From Rhizobacter sp. (GTDB taxonomy: Bacteria; Pseudomonadota; Gammaproteobacteria; Burkholderiales; Burkholderiaceae_C): a DNA stretch of 48,195 nt. Shown here one piece after another: positions 40,483 through 48,195 of this stretch (positions within the stretch are counted from its first letter, which is position 1; each line of letters starts with the position of its first letter). A program made the position numbers and the translations under genes. The notes beneath the pieces were generated by a model. It was not told the DNA's origin. It saw only the letters and a list, made by a program, of their open reading frames with translations, and did no database searches. The stretch lies in assembly GCA_025355545.1 (NCBI GenBank), contig JANXZN010000282.1:1-48195 (forward strand). The letters are read 5' to 3'.

Positions 40483-40491
40483 GCCATCGCG

Positions 40492-41718
40492 ATGACCACC
40501 ACGATCACGCGCGTGTCGCTCGCCCCGTCTGCCAGGCGCGCGCCGTCGGCGCGGGTGCCCTGCGCTGCGCTGCTCGACGAGCGCGGCGCGCGCGTCATCC
40601 TCGGCGCGACCGACGATCCGCTGGGCCTGGCGTCGCCGGTGGTGCCGTCTGCTACCTCGATGTTCGGCCCGCGCGGCGTGTGCGCCGCACCCGACGGCTC
40701 GCTGTGGGTGTCGGACACCGGCCACCACCGCGTGCTCGGCTGGCACCGCACGCCCACCCAAGACAACGCGCCTGCCGACATCCTGCTCGGCCAGCCGGCC
40801 TTCGACCGCGAGGGCCGCAACGCGCGCGGCAGCGCCAGCGCCGACACCCTCAACGTGCCGACCGGCATCGCGGCCTGCGGGCCGCAGCGCGAAGGCCTCG
40901 CGGTGGCCGACGCCTGGAACCACCGCGTGCTGATCTGGCACACCCGGCCGACGCAATCGCAGCAGCGGCCGGACGTGGTGCTCGGGCAGGCCGATTTCGA
41001 CGCCGGCGTATCGAACCGCGGGCAAGACCGGCCGGGCGCGGCGACCTTGTTCTGGCCCTACTGCGTGTCCTGGGACGGCGCGCGGCTGTGGGTCGCCGAC
41101 ACCGGCAACCGCCGCGTGCTGATGTGGAACGGTCTGCCACGCCAGCACGGCGCCCCGGCAGACCTGGTGCTGGGCCAGCCCGACTTCGCCCACCGCGACG
41201 AGAACGGCGGCGGCGCGCCGAGCGCTGCGAGCATGCGCTGGCCGCATGCGATCACCTTCCCCGCCGGCGGCCTGTGCGTGGCCGATGCGGGCAACAACCG
41301 GCTGATGCTGTGGCGGCGTGGGGCCGCCGAAAACAACCAGCGCTGCGAGCTGATGGTCGGCCAGGCCGACGTGCACCACGTCGAGCACAACCAGGCCAGC
41401 TACTACCCCGATGCGGCCTGCCTGAACATGCCGTACGGCGCGACCGTGGCGGGTGCGTTGCTGGTCGCGGCCGACACCGCGAACTCGCGTCTGCTGGCCT
41501 GGCGCATCGCCGAGCTGACCGACTTCGACGTGAACGCCTGCGCGCTCGCCGCGCAGGCCGACTGGAACAGCAAGGGCGACAACCGCTGGCTGCCGGCCGC
41601 GCGCGACAGCGTGTGCTGGCCCTACAGCGTCGCGATGCAAGGCGGCGACACCCTGCTCGTCGCCGATTCGGGCAACAACCGCGTGATGCTGTGGCCGCTG
41701 GCCGTGGCTCGGGGCTGA
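40492..41718 (+). CDS. NHL-repeat six-bladed beta-propeller protein
   Basis: The protein is 408 aa. Six repeats end in closely related strands: LWVSDTGHHRVLGWH, LAVADAWNHRVLIWH, LWVADTGNRRVLMWN, LCVADAGNNRLMLWR, LLVAADTANSRLLAWR and LLVADSGNNRVMLWP. Between them LGQ-x-F linkers (ILLGQPAFD, VVLGQADFD, LVLGQPDFA) recur. This is a classic six-bladed NHL propeller, probably a protein-interaction platform. No signal peptide is present, so it is cytoplasmic, unlike many secreted NHL proteins. It follows the Rieske gene by 9 bases and ends just before hypF. Confidence 0.88.
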   Translation: MTTTITRVSLAPSARRAPSARVPCAALLDERGARVILGATDDPLGLASPVVPSATSMFGPRGVCAAPDGSLWVSDTGHHRVLGWHRTPTQDNAPADILLGQPAFDREGRNARGSASADTLNVPTGIAACGPQREGLAVADAWNHRVLIWHTRPTQSQQRPDVVLGQADFDAGVSNRGQDRPGAATLFWPYCVSWDGARLWVADTGNRRVLMWNGLPRQHGAPADLVLGQPDFAHRDENGGGAPSAASMRWPHAITFPAGGLCVADAGNNRLMLWRRGAAENNQRCELMVGQADVHHVEHNQASYYPDAACLNMPYGATVAGALLVAADTANSRLLAWRIAELTDFDVNACALAAQADWNSKGDNRWLPAARDSVCWPYSVAMQGGDTLLVADSGNNRVMLWPLAVARG

Positions 41719-41720
41719 AC

Positions 41721-44189
41721 GTGTCGGCGCGCCTGGCCACCCAGCCTGTCGATCTTGCTGCCTCCGCGCCGGCGGCGGAGCAGTTGCGCGTGCGCGGCAC
41801 GGTCCAGGGCGTCGGCTTCCGTCCCACGGTGTGGCGGATCGCGCGCGAGTTGCGCGTCGCAGGCTCGGTGATCAACGATGCGCAAGGCGTGTTGATCGTC
41901 GCGGTGGCCGACGCCGTCGCGCTGGACGCGCTGGCACGCCGGCTGCGCGATGAAGCGCCGCCGCTGGCGCGCATCGACACGATCGAGCGCACGCGCATCG
42001 CACTGCCCTTCCCGCTGCCGGCGGCCTTCGCGATCGGGCCGAGTCAGGGCGGCCAGACCCACACCGCGGTCGCCGCCGACGCCGCGATCTGTGCCGAGTG
42101 CACGGCCGAGATCTTCGACCCGTTCGGCCGGCGCTTCCGCTACCCGCTGACCAACTGCACGCATTGCGGCCCGCGCCTGTCGTTCGTCACCGGCGTGCCC
42201 TACGACCGTGCGCTGACCACGATGGCCGCGTACCCGATGTGCGCCGCCTGTCGTGCCGAGTACGAGTCGCCGGCCGACCGGCGCTTCCATGCCCAGCCGA
42301 TCGCCTGTCACGTCTGCGGCCCGAAGGTGAGCCTGAAGCGCCTGGACGACCGCGTGTTCACGATCGACAGCTACACCTTTCTCGACGACTGCGACGCCGC
42401 CGGCACGCTGCTGGCGCGCGGCCAGATCGTCGCCATCAAGGGCCTCGGCGGTTACCAGCTGGCGTGCGATGCGACCCGGCCCGATGCGGTGGCGCGCCTG
42501 CGCGATCTGAAGCGGCGCGAGCGCAAGCCGTTCGCGCTGATGGCCGCGAATGTCGATGCGGTGCGCGCGTGGTGTGAGGTCGACGAAGCCGAGACCGCGC
42601 TGCTGCAGTCACCGGCCGCACCCATCGTGCTGCTGGCGCGCCGCCGCGCGCCGGCACAAACCGCCATCGCCATCGCCGACGCTGTCGCCCCCGGCCTGAC
42701 CACGCTCGGCTTCATGCTGCCGAGCACCGGGCTGCACCAGCTGGTGCTGCGCCGCATGAAGCGGCCGATCGTGCTGACCAGCGCCAACCTCAGCGACGAG
42801 CCGCAGGCGATCGAATTTGAAGCCTTGAAGCAGCGCTTCCCCACCGGAATCGACTTCGTGCTCGACCACGACCGGCCGATCGCGCGCCGTGTCGACGACT
42901 CGGTGATGCGGCTGATGGACACCGCGCCGCGCGTGCTGCGGCGCGCCCGCGGCCACGCGCCCGAGCCGATCGCGATGCCGCCGGGCTTCGAGGCGGCACC
43001 GCCGGTGCTGGCCTATGGTGGCGAGTTGAAGAACAGCTTCTGCCTGCTGCGCGACGGGCAGGCCGTGCTGTCGCAGCACATCGGCGACCTCGAAGAGGCC
43101 GCGACGCACGCCGACTACCGGCACGCGTTGCAAGACCTGCAGCGCTTCTTCGCGTTCACACCGCAACTGCGTGCCTGCGACGCGCACCCCGAGTACCTGT
43201 CGAGCAAGCTCCCGCATGACGAGGCCGCACGCACCGGCACGCACGTCAGCGAGGTGCTGCACCACCACGCCCACCTCGCCGCCTGCCTGATCGACAACGG
43301 CTGGCCGCTGGCGGCCAGCCCGGTCGTCGGCGTGGCGCTCGACGGCCTGGGCTACGGCCTGAACGACGACCAGCGCGGCGAGCTGTGGGGCGGCGAGTTC
43401 GCAATCGTCGACTACCGCTCGTTCGAGCGCCGCGGCACGTTCAAGCCAGTCGCCCTGCTCGGCGGCGAGCAGGCGATGCGCGAGCCCTGGCGCAACACCT
43501 ACGCGCACCTGATGGCCGAGCTCAAGTGGCCGTCGTTCACGATGAACTACCGCGAGCTGGCGCTGCACGACTTCCTTGCCGCCCAACCCCGGGCCTTGCT
43601 CGACGCCATGCTCGCCAAACAAGTCAACTCGCCGCTCGCCAGCTCGTGCGGGCGACTGTTCGACGCGGTCGCCGCGGCGCTCGGCATCTGCCGCGAGCAC
43701 GCCGCCTACGAAGGCCAGGGGGCGATCGAACTGGAAGCACTCGTCGATCGCGACGTGCTGCGTTTCGAGGACGACGCGCTCGGCTACCCGTTCGGCATCC
43801 CGCGCCTGAAGGGCAGTCACCTGCCCTACATCGAGCCGCTGGCGATGTGGAGCGCGCTGCTCGGCGACCTGATCCTGAAGACGCCGGTGCCGACGATGGC
43901 CGCGCGCTTCCACAAGGGTCTCGCGCGCGTGATCGTGACGATGGTCGACAAGCTCGCGAACGCGCACGACCCCGACCATGCGCTGCGCGTTGTGGCGCTC
44001 TCGGGCGGCGTGTTCCAGAACAAGGTGCTGCTCGAACGTGTCAGCGCGCAGCTTCGCGCGGCCGGCTACAGCGTGCTGACGCATCGCCGCGTGCCCTGCA
44101 ACGACGGCGGCCTGTCGCTCGGCCAGGCCGCGGTGGCGGCAGCCCGCGCGATCGCCCGCAAAAACCAGGAGACAGCGCCATGTGCCTAG
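41721..44189 (+). CDS. hypF: Carbamoyltransferase HypF
   Basis: The protein is 822 aa from the GTG at 41721, two bases after the NHL gene; the frame is open further upstream but is a shadow of that gene. Domains: acylphosphatase-like (about 17-100, RVRGTVQGVGFRPTVWRIA); two zinc fingers (CAECTAEIFDPFGRRFRY..CTHCGPR and CAACRAEYESPADRRFH..CHVCGPK); YrdC-like (about 215-400); Kae1-like (about 420-822) with HHHAHLA and SGGVFQN. HypF turns carbamoyl phosphate into a carbamoyl adenylate that supplies cyanide to the hydrogenase iron through HypE. The length fits the family. Confidence 0.96.
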   Translation: MSARLATQPVDLAASAPAAEQLRVRGTVQGVGFRPTVWRIARELRVAGSVINDAQGVLIVAVADAVALDALARRLRDEAPPLARIDTIERTRIALPFPLPAAFAIGPSQGGQTHTAVAADAAICAECTAEIFDPFGRRFRYPLTNCTHCGPRLSFVTGVPYDRALTTMAAYPMCAACRAEYESPADRRFHAQPIACHVCGPKVSLKRLDDRVFTIDSYTFLDDCDAAGTLLARGQIVAIKGLGGYQLACDATRPDAVARLRDLKRRERKPFALMAANVDAVRAWCEVDEAETALLQSPAAPIVLLARRRAPAQTAIAIADAVAPGLTTLGFMLPSTGLHQLVLRRMKRPIVLTSANLSDEPQAIEFEALKQRFPTGIDFVLDHDRPIARRVDDSVMRLMDTAPRVLRRARGHAPEPIAMPPGFEAAPPVLAYGGELKNSFCLLRDGQAVLSQHIGDLEEAATHADYRHALQDLQRFFAFTPQLRACDAHPEYLSSKLPHDEAARTGTHVSEVLHHHAHLAACLIDNGWPLAASPVVGVALDGLGYGLNDDQRGELWGGEFAIVDYRSFERRGTFKPVALLGGEQAMREPWRNTYAHLMAELKWPSFTMNYRELALHDFLAAQPRALLDAMLAKQVNSPLASSCGRLFDAVAAALGICREHAAYEGQGAIELEALVDRDVLRFEDDALGYPFGIPRLKGSHLPYIEPLAMWSALLGDLILKTPVPTMAARFHKGLARVIVTMVDKLANAHDPDHALRVVALSGGVFQNKVLLERVSAQLRAAGYSVLTHRRVPCNDGGLSLGQAAVAAARAIARKNQETAPCA

Positions 44190-44473
44190 GCATCCCCGGC
44201 AAGATCATCGCGATCACCAGCCACACGAACAAGCTCGCCACGGTCGAGGTTCTGGGGGTGCGCCGCGAGATCAACATCGCGTGCATCGTCAACGAATCGC
44301 ATTCGGTCGGCTCGTGCGTCGGCGACTGGGTGCTGGTGCATGTCGGCTTCGCGATGAGCCGCATCGACGCGAACGAAGCGAAGCTCACGCTCGACATCCT
44401 GCACGAGCTCGGTGAAGCGCAGGCCGAGTTGCGCACGATGCGCGAGGCCGATGCGGCAGTGGCGGCGCCATGA
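44180..44473 (+). CDS. hypC: Hydrogenase maturation chaperone HypC
   Basis: The protein is 97 aa starting MCLGIPGKIIAI, the defining HypC opening whose N-terminal Cys binds the iron fragment. It continues with WVLVHVGFAMSRID, the conserved second motif. HypC and HypD assemble the Fe(CN)2CO group and pass it to the large subunit. The gene overlaps hypF by 10 bases and its stop overlaps the next gene as ATGA. Confidence 0.96.
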   Translation: MCLGIPGKIIAITSHTNKLATVEVLGVRREINIACIVNESHSVGSCVGDWVLVHVGFAMSRIDANEAKLTLDILHELGEAQAELRTMREADAAVAAP

Positions 44474-45156
44474 ACAGCGATCAAGCGCTGGCCGGTCTGT
44501 ATCCGCACCTCGCGCCACGCGAAGCGCGGCCGGACGGCGCTGCGCTCAATGCAGCCCTGCTCGAATCGGTGCGCCAGAAGGCCGCCGACAGCGTGCAGGT
44601 CAAGCAACGCTTCTTCGCCGACAACGCGCCGGCCGTCGTCGAGGCCGCGCAGATGCTGGCGCGCTGCTACCGCGGCGGCGGGCGGCTGTACACGATGGGC
44701 AACGGCGGGTCGAGTTGCGACGCGGCGCACCTCGCGGTCGAGTTCCAGCACCCGATCACCGCCGGGCGGCCGGCGCTGCCGGCGCTGAACCTGAGTCAGG
44801 ACATGGCGATGATCACCGCGGTCGCCAACGACCTCGGCTTCGTGCACGTGTACACGCGTCAGGTGCTCGCCCACGTGGGCGAGCGTGACTGCCTCGTCGG
44901 CATCTCGACCAGCGGCAACTCCGAGAACCTGCTGGCCGGCTTCAACGCGGCCAAGCGCCAGGGCGCCGCGACGCTCGGCCTGGCCGGCGGCGAAGGCGGC
45001 CGGATGCGCGCGAGTGCCGATGTCGACCTCTGCCTGATCGTGCCCACCGACAGCATCCACCGTGTCCAGGAAACGCATGTCGCGCTGTACCACATCCTCT
45101 GGGACCTGACGCACACACTGCTCGCCGACGACCGCGGCCCGGGAGGTTCTCGATGA
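44470..45156 (+). CDS. SIS-domain sugar isomerase, GmhA (phosphoheptose isomerase)-like
   Basis: The protein is 228 aa. The SIS fold is clear: YTMGNGGSSCDAAHLAVEF, the sugar-phosphate loop, then LVGISTSGNSENLLAGF and LGLAGGEGGRM, and a helical C-terminus (RVQETHVALYHILWDLTH) with the conserved HxxxH-type segment of GmhA. GmhA makes D-glycero-D-manno-heptose 7-phosphate. It is inserted between hypC and hypD with ATGA overlaps at both ends, an arrangement found in group 1h hydrogenase clusters, but its role there is not known. It is probably co-expressed rather than part of lipopolysaccharide synthesis (inference). Confidence 0.85.
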   Translation: MNSDQALAGLYPHLAPREARPDGAALNAALLESVRQKAADSVQVKQRFFADNAPAVVEAAQMLARCYRGGGRLYTMGNGGSSCDAAHLAVEFQHPITAGRPALPALNLSQDMAMITAVANDLGFVHVYTRQVLAHVGERDCLVGISTSGNSENLLAGFNAAKRQGAATLGLAGGEGGRMRASADVDLCLIVPTDSIHRVQETHVALYHILWDLTHTLLADDRGPGGSR

Positions 45157-46295
45157 AGTACGCCGACGAATTTCGCGACCCCGAGCTGGCGAAGTCGCTG
45201 GTGACGGCCATCACCGAACTGGCCGACACGCTGGCTGCGGCCAAGCCGCGCCCGCTGCAGGTGATGGAGGTCTGCGGCGGCCACACCCACACGATCTTCC
45301 GCTACGGCCTGAAAGACCTGCTGCCGCCCAGCATCGAGTTCGTGCACGGCCCGGGCTGCCCGGTCTGCGTGCTGCCGATGGGCCGGGTCGACGATTGCGT
45401 CGCGATCGCCGAACACCCGCAGGTCATCATGACGACCTTCGGCGACGCGATGCGCGTGCCGGGCTCGAAGAAGAGCCTGCTGCAGGCCAAGGCCGAAGGC
45501 GCCGACGTGCGCACCGTCTACTCGCCGCTCGACGCACTCAAGCTCGCGCAGAAGCACCCCGACAAGGAAGTCGTCTTCTTCGGTCTGGGCTTCGAGACCA
45601 CGATGCCGAGCACCGCGATGACGGTGCTGCAGGCCGAGGCCATGGGCGTGCGCAACTTCTCGCTGTTCTGCAACCACATCACGATCATCCCGACCGTCAA
45701 GGCGATCCTCGATTCGCCCGATCTGCAGATCGACGGCTTCCTCGGGCCGGGTCACGTGAGCATGGTGATCGGCACCCGGCCCTACGACTTCATCGCGCAG
45801 CGCTACCGCAAGCCGCTGGTCGTGGCCGGCTTCGAGCCGCTGGACATCCTGCAATCGCTGTGGATGGTGCTGCGCCAGATGCACGAGGGCCGCTGCGAGG
45901 TCGAGAACCAGTACAAGCGCATCGTGCCGATCGAGGGCAACTCGCCCGCGCTCGATGCGATCACGCGCGTGTTCGAGCTGCGCGAATTCTTCGAGTGGCG
46001 CGGGCTGGGCTCGATCGACCACTCCGGCATCCGCATGCGCGAGGCCTATGCCGGCTTCGATGCCGAGCGCCGTTTCTCGGTGCCGAACCTGAAGATCGCC
46101 GACCCCAAGTCGTGCCAGTGCGGCGAGGTGCTCAAGGGCGTGATCAAGCCGCAGCAATGCAAGGTCTTCGGCACGCTGTGCACGCCCGAGACGCCGCTGG
46201 GCGCGCTGATGGTGTCGAGCGAAGGGGCGTGCGCGGCCTACCACCAGTATTCGCGCATCGCGTTCGTGAAGCGCGACGCCGCCGCGGTGAGCTGA
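45153..46295 (+). CDS. hypD: Hydrogenase maturation iron-sulfur protein HypD
   Basis: The protein is 380 aa. Conserved motifs are present: CGGHTHTIFRYGL, GPGCPVCVLP, FFGLGFETTMP, FCNHIT and the C-terminal cluster-binding stretch CQCGEVLKGVIKPQQC. HypD holds a [4Fe-4S] cluster and, with HypC, builds the Fe(CN)2CO centre. The ATG overlaps the isomerase stop, so translation is coupled. Length and motif order match the family. Confidence 0.97.
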   Translation: MKYADEFRDPELAKSLVTAITELADTLAAAKPRPLQVMEVCGGHTHTIFRYGLKDLLPPSIEFVHGPGCPVCVLPMGRVDDCVAIAEHPQVIMTTFGDAMRVPGSKKSLLQAKAEGADVRTVYSPLDALKLAQKHPDKEVVFFGLGFETTMPSTAMTVLQAEAMGVRNFSLFCNHITIIPTVKAILDSPDLQIDGFLGPGHVSMVIGTRPYDFIAQRYRKPLVVAGFEPLDILQSLWMVLRQMHEGRCEVENQYKRIVPIEGNSPALDAITRVFELREFFEWRGLGSIDHSGIRMREAYAGFDAERRFSVPNLKIADPKSCQCGEVLKGVIKPQQCKVFGTLCTPETPLGALMVSSEGACAAYHQYSRIAFVKRDAAAVS

Positions 46296-46296
46296 C

Positions 46297-47331
46297 ATGG
46301 CGACGATCCGCGACAAGAGCATCACGATGGCGCACGGCGGCGGCGGTCGCGCGATGCGCGAGCTGATCGAGCGGCTCGTCGTACCGGCGTTCGCCAACCC
46401 GTTGCTCGCGCCCTTGGAAGACCAGGCGCGCATCGGCTTGCGGGGCCTGGCCGAGATCGGCGACCGGCTCGCGTTCACGACCGACAGCTACGTCGTCTCG
46501 CCGCTGTTCTTTCCCGGCGGCGACATCGGCACGCTCGCGATCTGCGGCACGGTGAACGACCTCGCGATGTCGGGCGCGGTGCCGCTGTTCCTGTCGTGCG
46601 GGCTGATCATCGAAGAGGGCTTGCCCACCGCCGACCTCGAACGAGTGCTCGCCAGCATGTCGGCGCTGGCGCGCCAGACCGGCGTCGACGTCGTCACCGG
46701 CGACACCAAGGTCGTGAACCGCGGCGCCGCCGACAAGCTCTTCATCAACACCGCCGGCATCGGCGTGATCGCCGCCGGCGTCAACATCTCGGCCACGCGC
46801 GCCCGGCCGGGTGACGTGGTCATCGTCAACGGCACGCTCGGCGACCACGGCGTGGCGATCCTCATCGCGCGCAACGAGCTCGATCTGCAGGCCGACCTGC
46901 CGAGCGACTGCCAGCCCTTGCATGGCCTGGTGCAGGCCATGCTCGCGGCCTGCCCCGACATCCACTGCCTGCGCGACGCCACGCGCGGCGGTTTGGCCAC
47001 TGTGCTGAACGAATTCGCCCTCAGCTCGAAGGTCGGCATGCGGCTGCAGGAGCGCGCGTTGCCGCTCAAGCCCGAGGTGCGCGGCGCCTGCGAGATGCTG
47101 GGGCTGGACGTGCTCTACATGGCCAACGAGGGCAAGCTGGTGGCCGTGGTGCCGCGCGAACAGGCCGATGCCGTGCTGGCCGCGATGCGCGCGCACCCGG
47201 CCGGCGTGGATTCGGCCATCGTCGGCGAGGTGCTCGCCGAGCCGGTGGGCCATGTGATCCTGAACACGCTGTTCGATGGTGAGCGCGTCGTCGACATGCT
47301 GGTCGGCGAGCAACTGCCGCGCATCTGCTGA
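46297..47331 (+). CDS. hypE: Hydrogenase maturation protein HypE
   Basis: The protein is 344 aa. The N-terminal HGGGGRAMRELI, FTTDSYVVSPLFFPGGDIGTLAICGTVNDLAMSGA and GDTKVV motifs are those of PurM-type ATP-binding HypE. It ends in LPRIC, the conserved C-terminal Cys that is carbamoylated by HypF and dehydrated to the thiocyanate that donates CN to iron. It starts one base after hypD. Confidence 0.97.
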   Translation: MATIRDKSITMAHGGGGRAMRELIERLVVPAFANPLLAPLEDQARIGLRGLAEIGDRLAFTTDSYVVSPLFFPGGDIGTLAICGTVNDLAMSGAVPLFLSCGLIIEEGLPTADLERVLASMSALARQTGVDVVTGDTKVVNRGAADKLFINTAGIGVIAAGVNISATRARPGDVVIVNGTLGDHGVAILIARNELDLQADLPSDCQPLHGLVQAMLAACPDIHCLRDATRGGLATVLNEFALSSKVGMRLQERALPLKPEVRGACEMLGLDVLYMANEGKLVAVVPREQADAVLAAMRAHPAGVDSAIVGEVLAEPVGHVILNTLFDGERVVDMLVGEQLPRIC

Positions 47332-47422
47332 CGGCGTGAAATGGACCGCCCCTACGCTCATTGCGTTCGCTGCCCGCCGAGGGGGCGCTCAATGCCCTTC
47401 GGTCGGCCGGGCGGGCATTGAC
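47332..47422 (+). repeat. REP-like palindromic element between hypE and hypA
   Basis: The 91-base gap breaks an otherwise gapless hyp operon. It contains nested inverted repeats: AATGCCC (47391-47397) with GGGCATT (47413-47419), and GCCCGCC (47372-47378) with GGCGGGC (47410-47416). The style resembles Burkholderiales intergenic REP elements. The stem ends 3 bases before the hypA start codon and could affect its translation. Confidence 0.6.
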
Positions 47423-47764
47423 ATGCACGAACTCGGCATCACCCGCAACATCGTCGCGATCGTCAGCGAGCGGGCGCGCGGCCAGCAGGTGCTGCGCGTG
47501 ACGGTCGAGGTCGGCCGGCTGTCTGGCATGTTCGCCGAGGCGATTCGTTTCTGCTTCGACGTCTGCAGCAAGGGCACGCCGCTGGCCGGCGCCACGCTGC
47601 AGATCATCGACGTCGAGGGCCGCGGGCACTGCGATGCCTGCGGCGCCGAACCCGTGATGACGGCAGCACTGGGCCGCTGCCCGGTGTGCCGCGAACCGCG
47701 CCTGCGCATCGTCGCCGGCACCGAGCTGAAGATCAAGGAGATGGAGGTCGAATCATGTGTGTGA
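47423..47764 (+). CDS. hypA: Nickel-insertion protein HypA
   Basis: The protein is 113 aa from the ATG at 47423, giving MHELGITRNIV, the HypA opening in which Met1-His2-Glu3 forms the nickel site. The zinc finger is CDAC plus CPVC (GHCDACGAEP, GRCPVCREP). It delivers nickel to the hydrogenase large subunit with HypB. Because of the inverted repeat upstream there is no clear ribosome site. Its stop overlaps the hypB start by 10 bases. Confidence 0.96.
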   Translation: MHELGITRNIVAIVSERARGQQVLRVTVEVGRLSGMFAEAIRFCFDVCSKGTPLAGATLQIIDVEGRGHCDACGAEPVMTAALGRCPVCREPRLRIVAGTELKIKEMEVESCV

Positions 47765-48195
47765 CATGCGGTTGCGGCGAAGGCGAAACGACGGTGCAGA
47801 AGATGGGCGACGATCACGAACACGATCACGCGCATCCGCATGCGCACACCCATGCCGACGGCACGACCCACTCGCACGGACACGACCACGATCATGGCCA
47901 TCCGCATGAGCACGGCCATGCCCACGATCACCCGCACGATCTGCGCGTGCCCGGGCGCGACGCCCACACCATCGCGCTCGAAACCGCATTGCTCGGCAAG
48001 AATCAGGCGCTGGCCGAGCGCAACCGCGGCTGGCTGGCCGGGCGTGGCGTGCTGGCCCTCAACATGATGAGCAGCCCCGGCGCAGGCAAGACCACGCTGC
48101 TCGAACGCTGCATCCGAGATCTGGACGGCCAGGTCGCGATCAGCGTGGTCGAAGGCGACCAGGCGACCGTTTTCGATGCCGAACGCACCCGTGGC
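47755..48195 (+). CDS. hypB: Nickel-storage GTPase HypB (3' end cut by the window)
   Basis: The first 147 codons are present. The N-terminal CVTCGCGE carries the CxxCGC high-affinity nickel motif. A His-rich stretch (about residues 22-62, more than 20 His alternating with Asp/Gly/Ala/Pro) is the nickel-storage region of rhizobial and betaproteobacterial HypB. The G domain follows with P-loop SSPGAGKTTLLE and VVEGDQAT. HypB supplies nickel to HypA in a GTP-dependent step. The reading frame is open at the window edge. Confidence 0.95.
   Translation, partial: MCVTCGCGEGETTVQKMGDDHEHDHAHPHAHTHADGTTHSHGHDHDHGHPHEHGHAHDHPHDLRVPGRDAHTIALETALLGKNQALAERNRGWLAGRGVLALNMMSSPGAGKTTLLERCIRDLDGQVAISVVEGDQATVFDAERTRG

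Noticed and set aside
40680-41720. A much longer HypF reading frame starting upstream
   Set aside because: The upstream part overlaps the NHL-repeat gene in another frame and is Arg/Ala-rich shadow sequence; the conserved acylphosphatase domain begins just after the GTG at 41721.

Overview
The window is high-GC DNA with long gap-free operons in both directions. A HoxA/HupR-type regulator, an actinobacterial-type [NiFe] hydrogenase like that of Ralstonia/Cupriavidus, a PEP-CTERM protein and REP-like intergenic elements all suggest a betaproteobacterium of the order Burkholderiales (inference; no rRNA or other marker is present). I found no tRNA, rRNA, CRISPR array or complete insertion sequence.

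Bases 177-30526 (minus strand) hold an extracellular contractile injection system (eCIS, phage-tail-like particle). In transcription order: a small unknown first gene, sheath, inner tube, a zinc-motif chaperone-like protein, a low-complexity protein, a DUF4255 tail-terminator protein, an AAA+ ATPase, a small unknown protein, two DUF4157 proteins (one ending in a transglutaminase-like domain), the CIS tube/LysM adaptor proteins, a hub split into two genes, a PAAR-like tip, gp25, two gpJ-like baseplate proteins, a gpI-like protein with a beta-helix-like tail, a DUF6519 protein, a third DUF4157 protein with a metallopeptidase-like C-terminus plus a small partner, a membrane protein and a sigma-54 activator. 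Many junctions are 4-bp ATGA overlaps. A good -24/-12 sigma-54 promoter precedes the first gene, so the locus may carry its own promoter-activator pair at opposite ends. I see no tape-measure or tail-fibre gene.

Bases 30527-32287 are a divergent spacer holding a 67-bp tandem repeat, a PEP-CTERM protein gene and a strong hairpin.

Bases 32288-48195 (plus strand) hold a group 1h-type (formerly group 5) uptake hydrogenase locus: a HoxA-like activator with a degenerate receiver domain, a small zinc-ribbon protein, then, behind a well-matched sigma-54 promoter, the small and large subunits, a HiPIP-like small protein, the maturation protease, accessory proteins (TPR, two small membrane proteins, NifU-Rieske, NHL propeller) and the hyp maturation genes hypF, hypC, a GmhA-like sugar isomerase, hypD, hypE, hypA and a hypB cut by the window end. 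This family is known for oxidising H2 at low concentration in the presence of O2. The hyp products build the NiFe(CN)2CO site, the protease trims the large subunit, and the Rieske/NifU, HiPIP-like and membrane proteins are candidates for passing electrons to the respiratory chain (inference).
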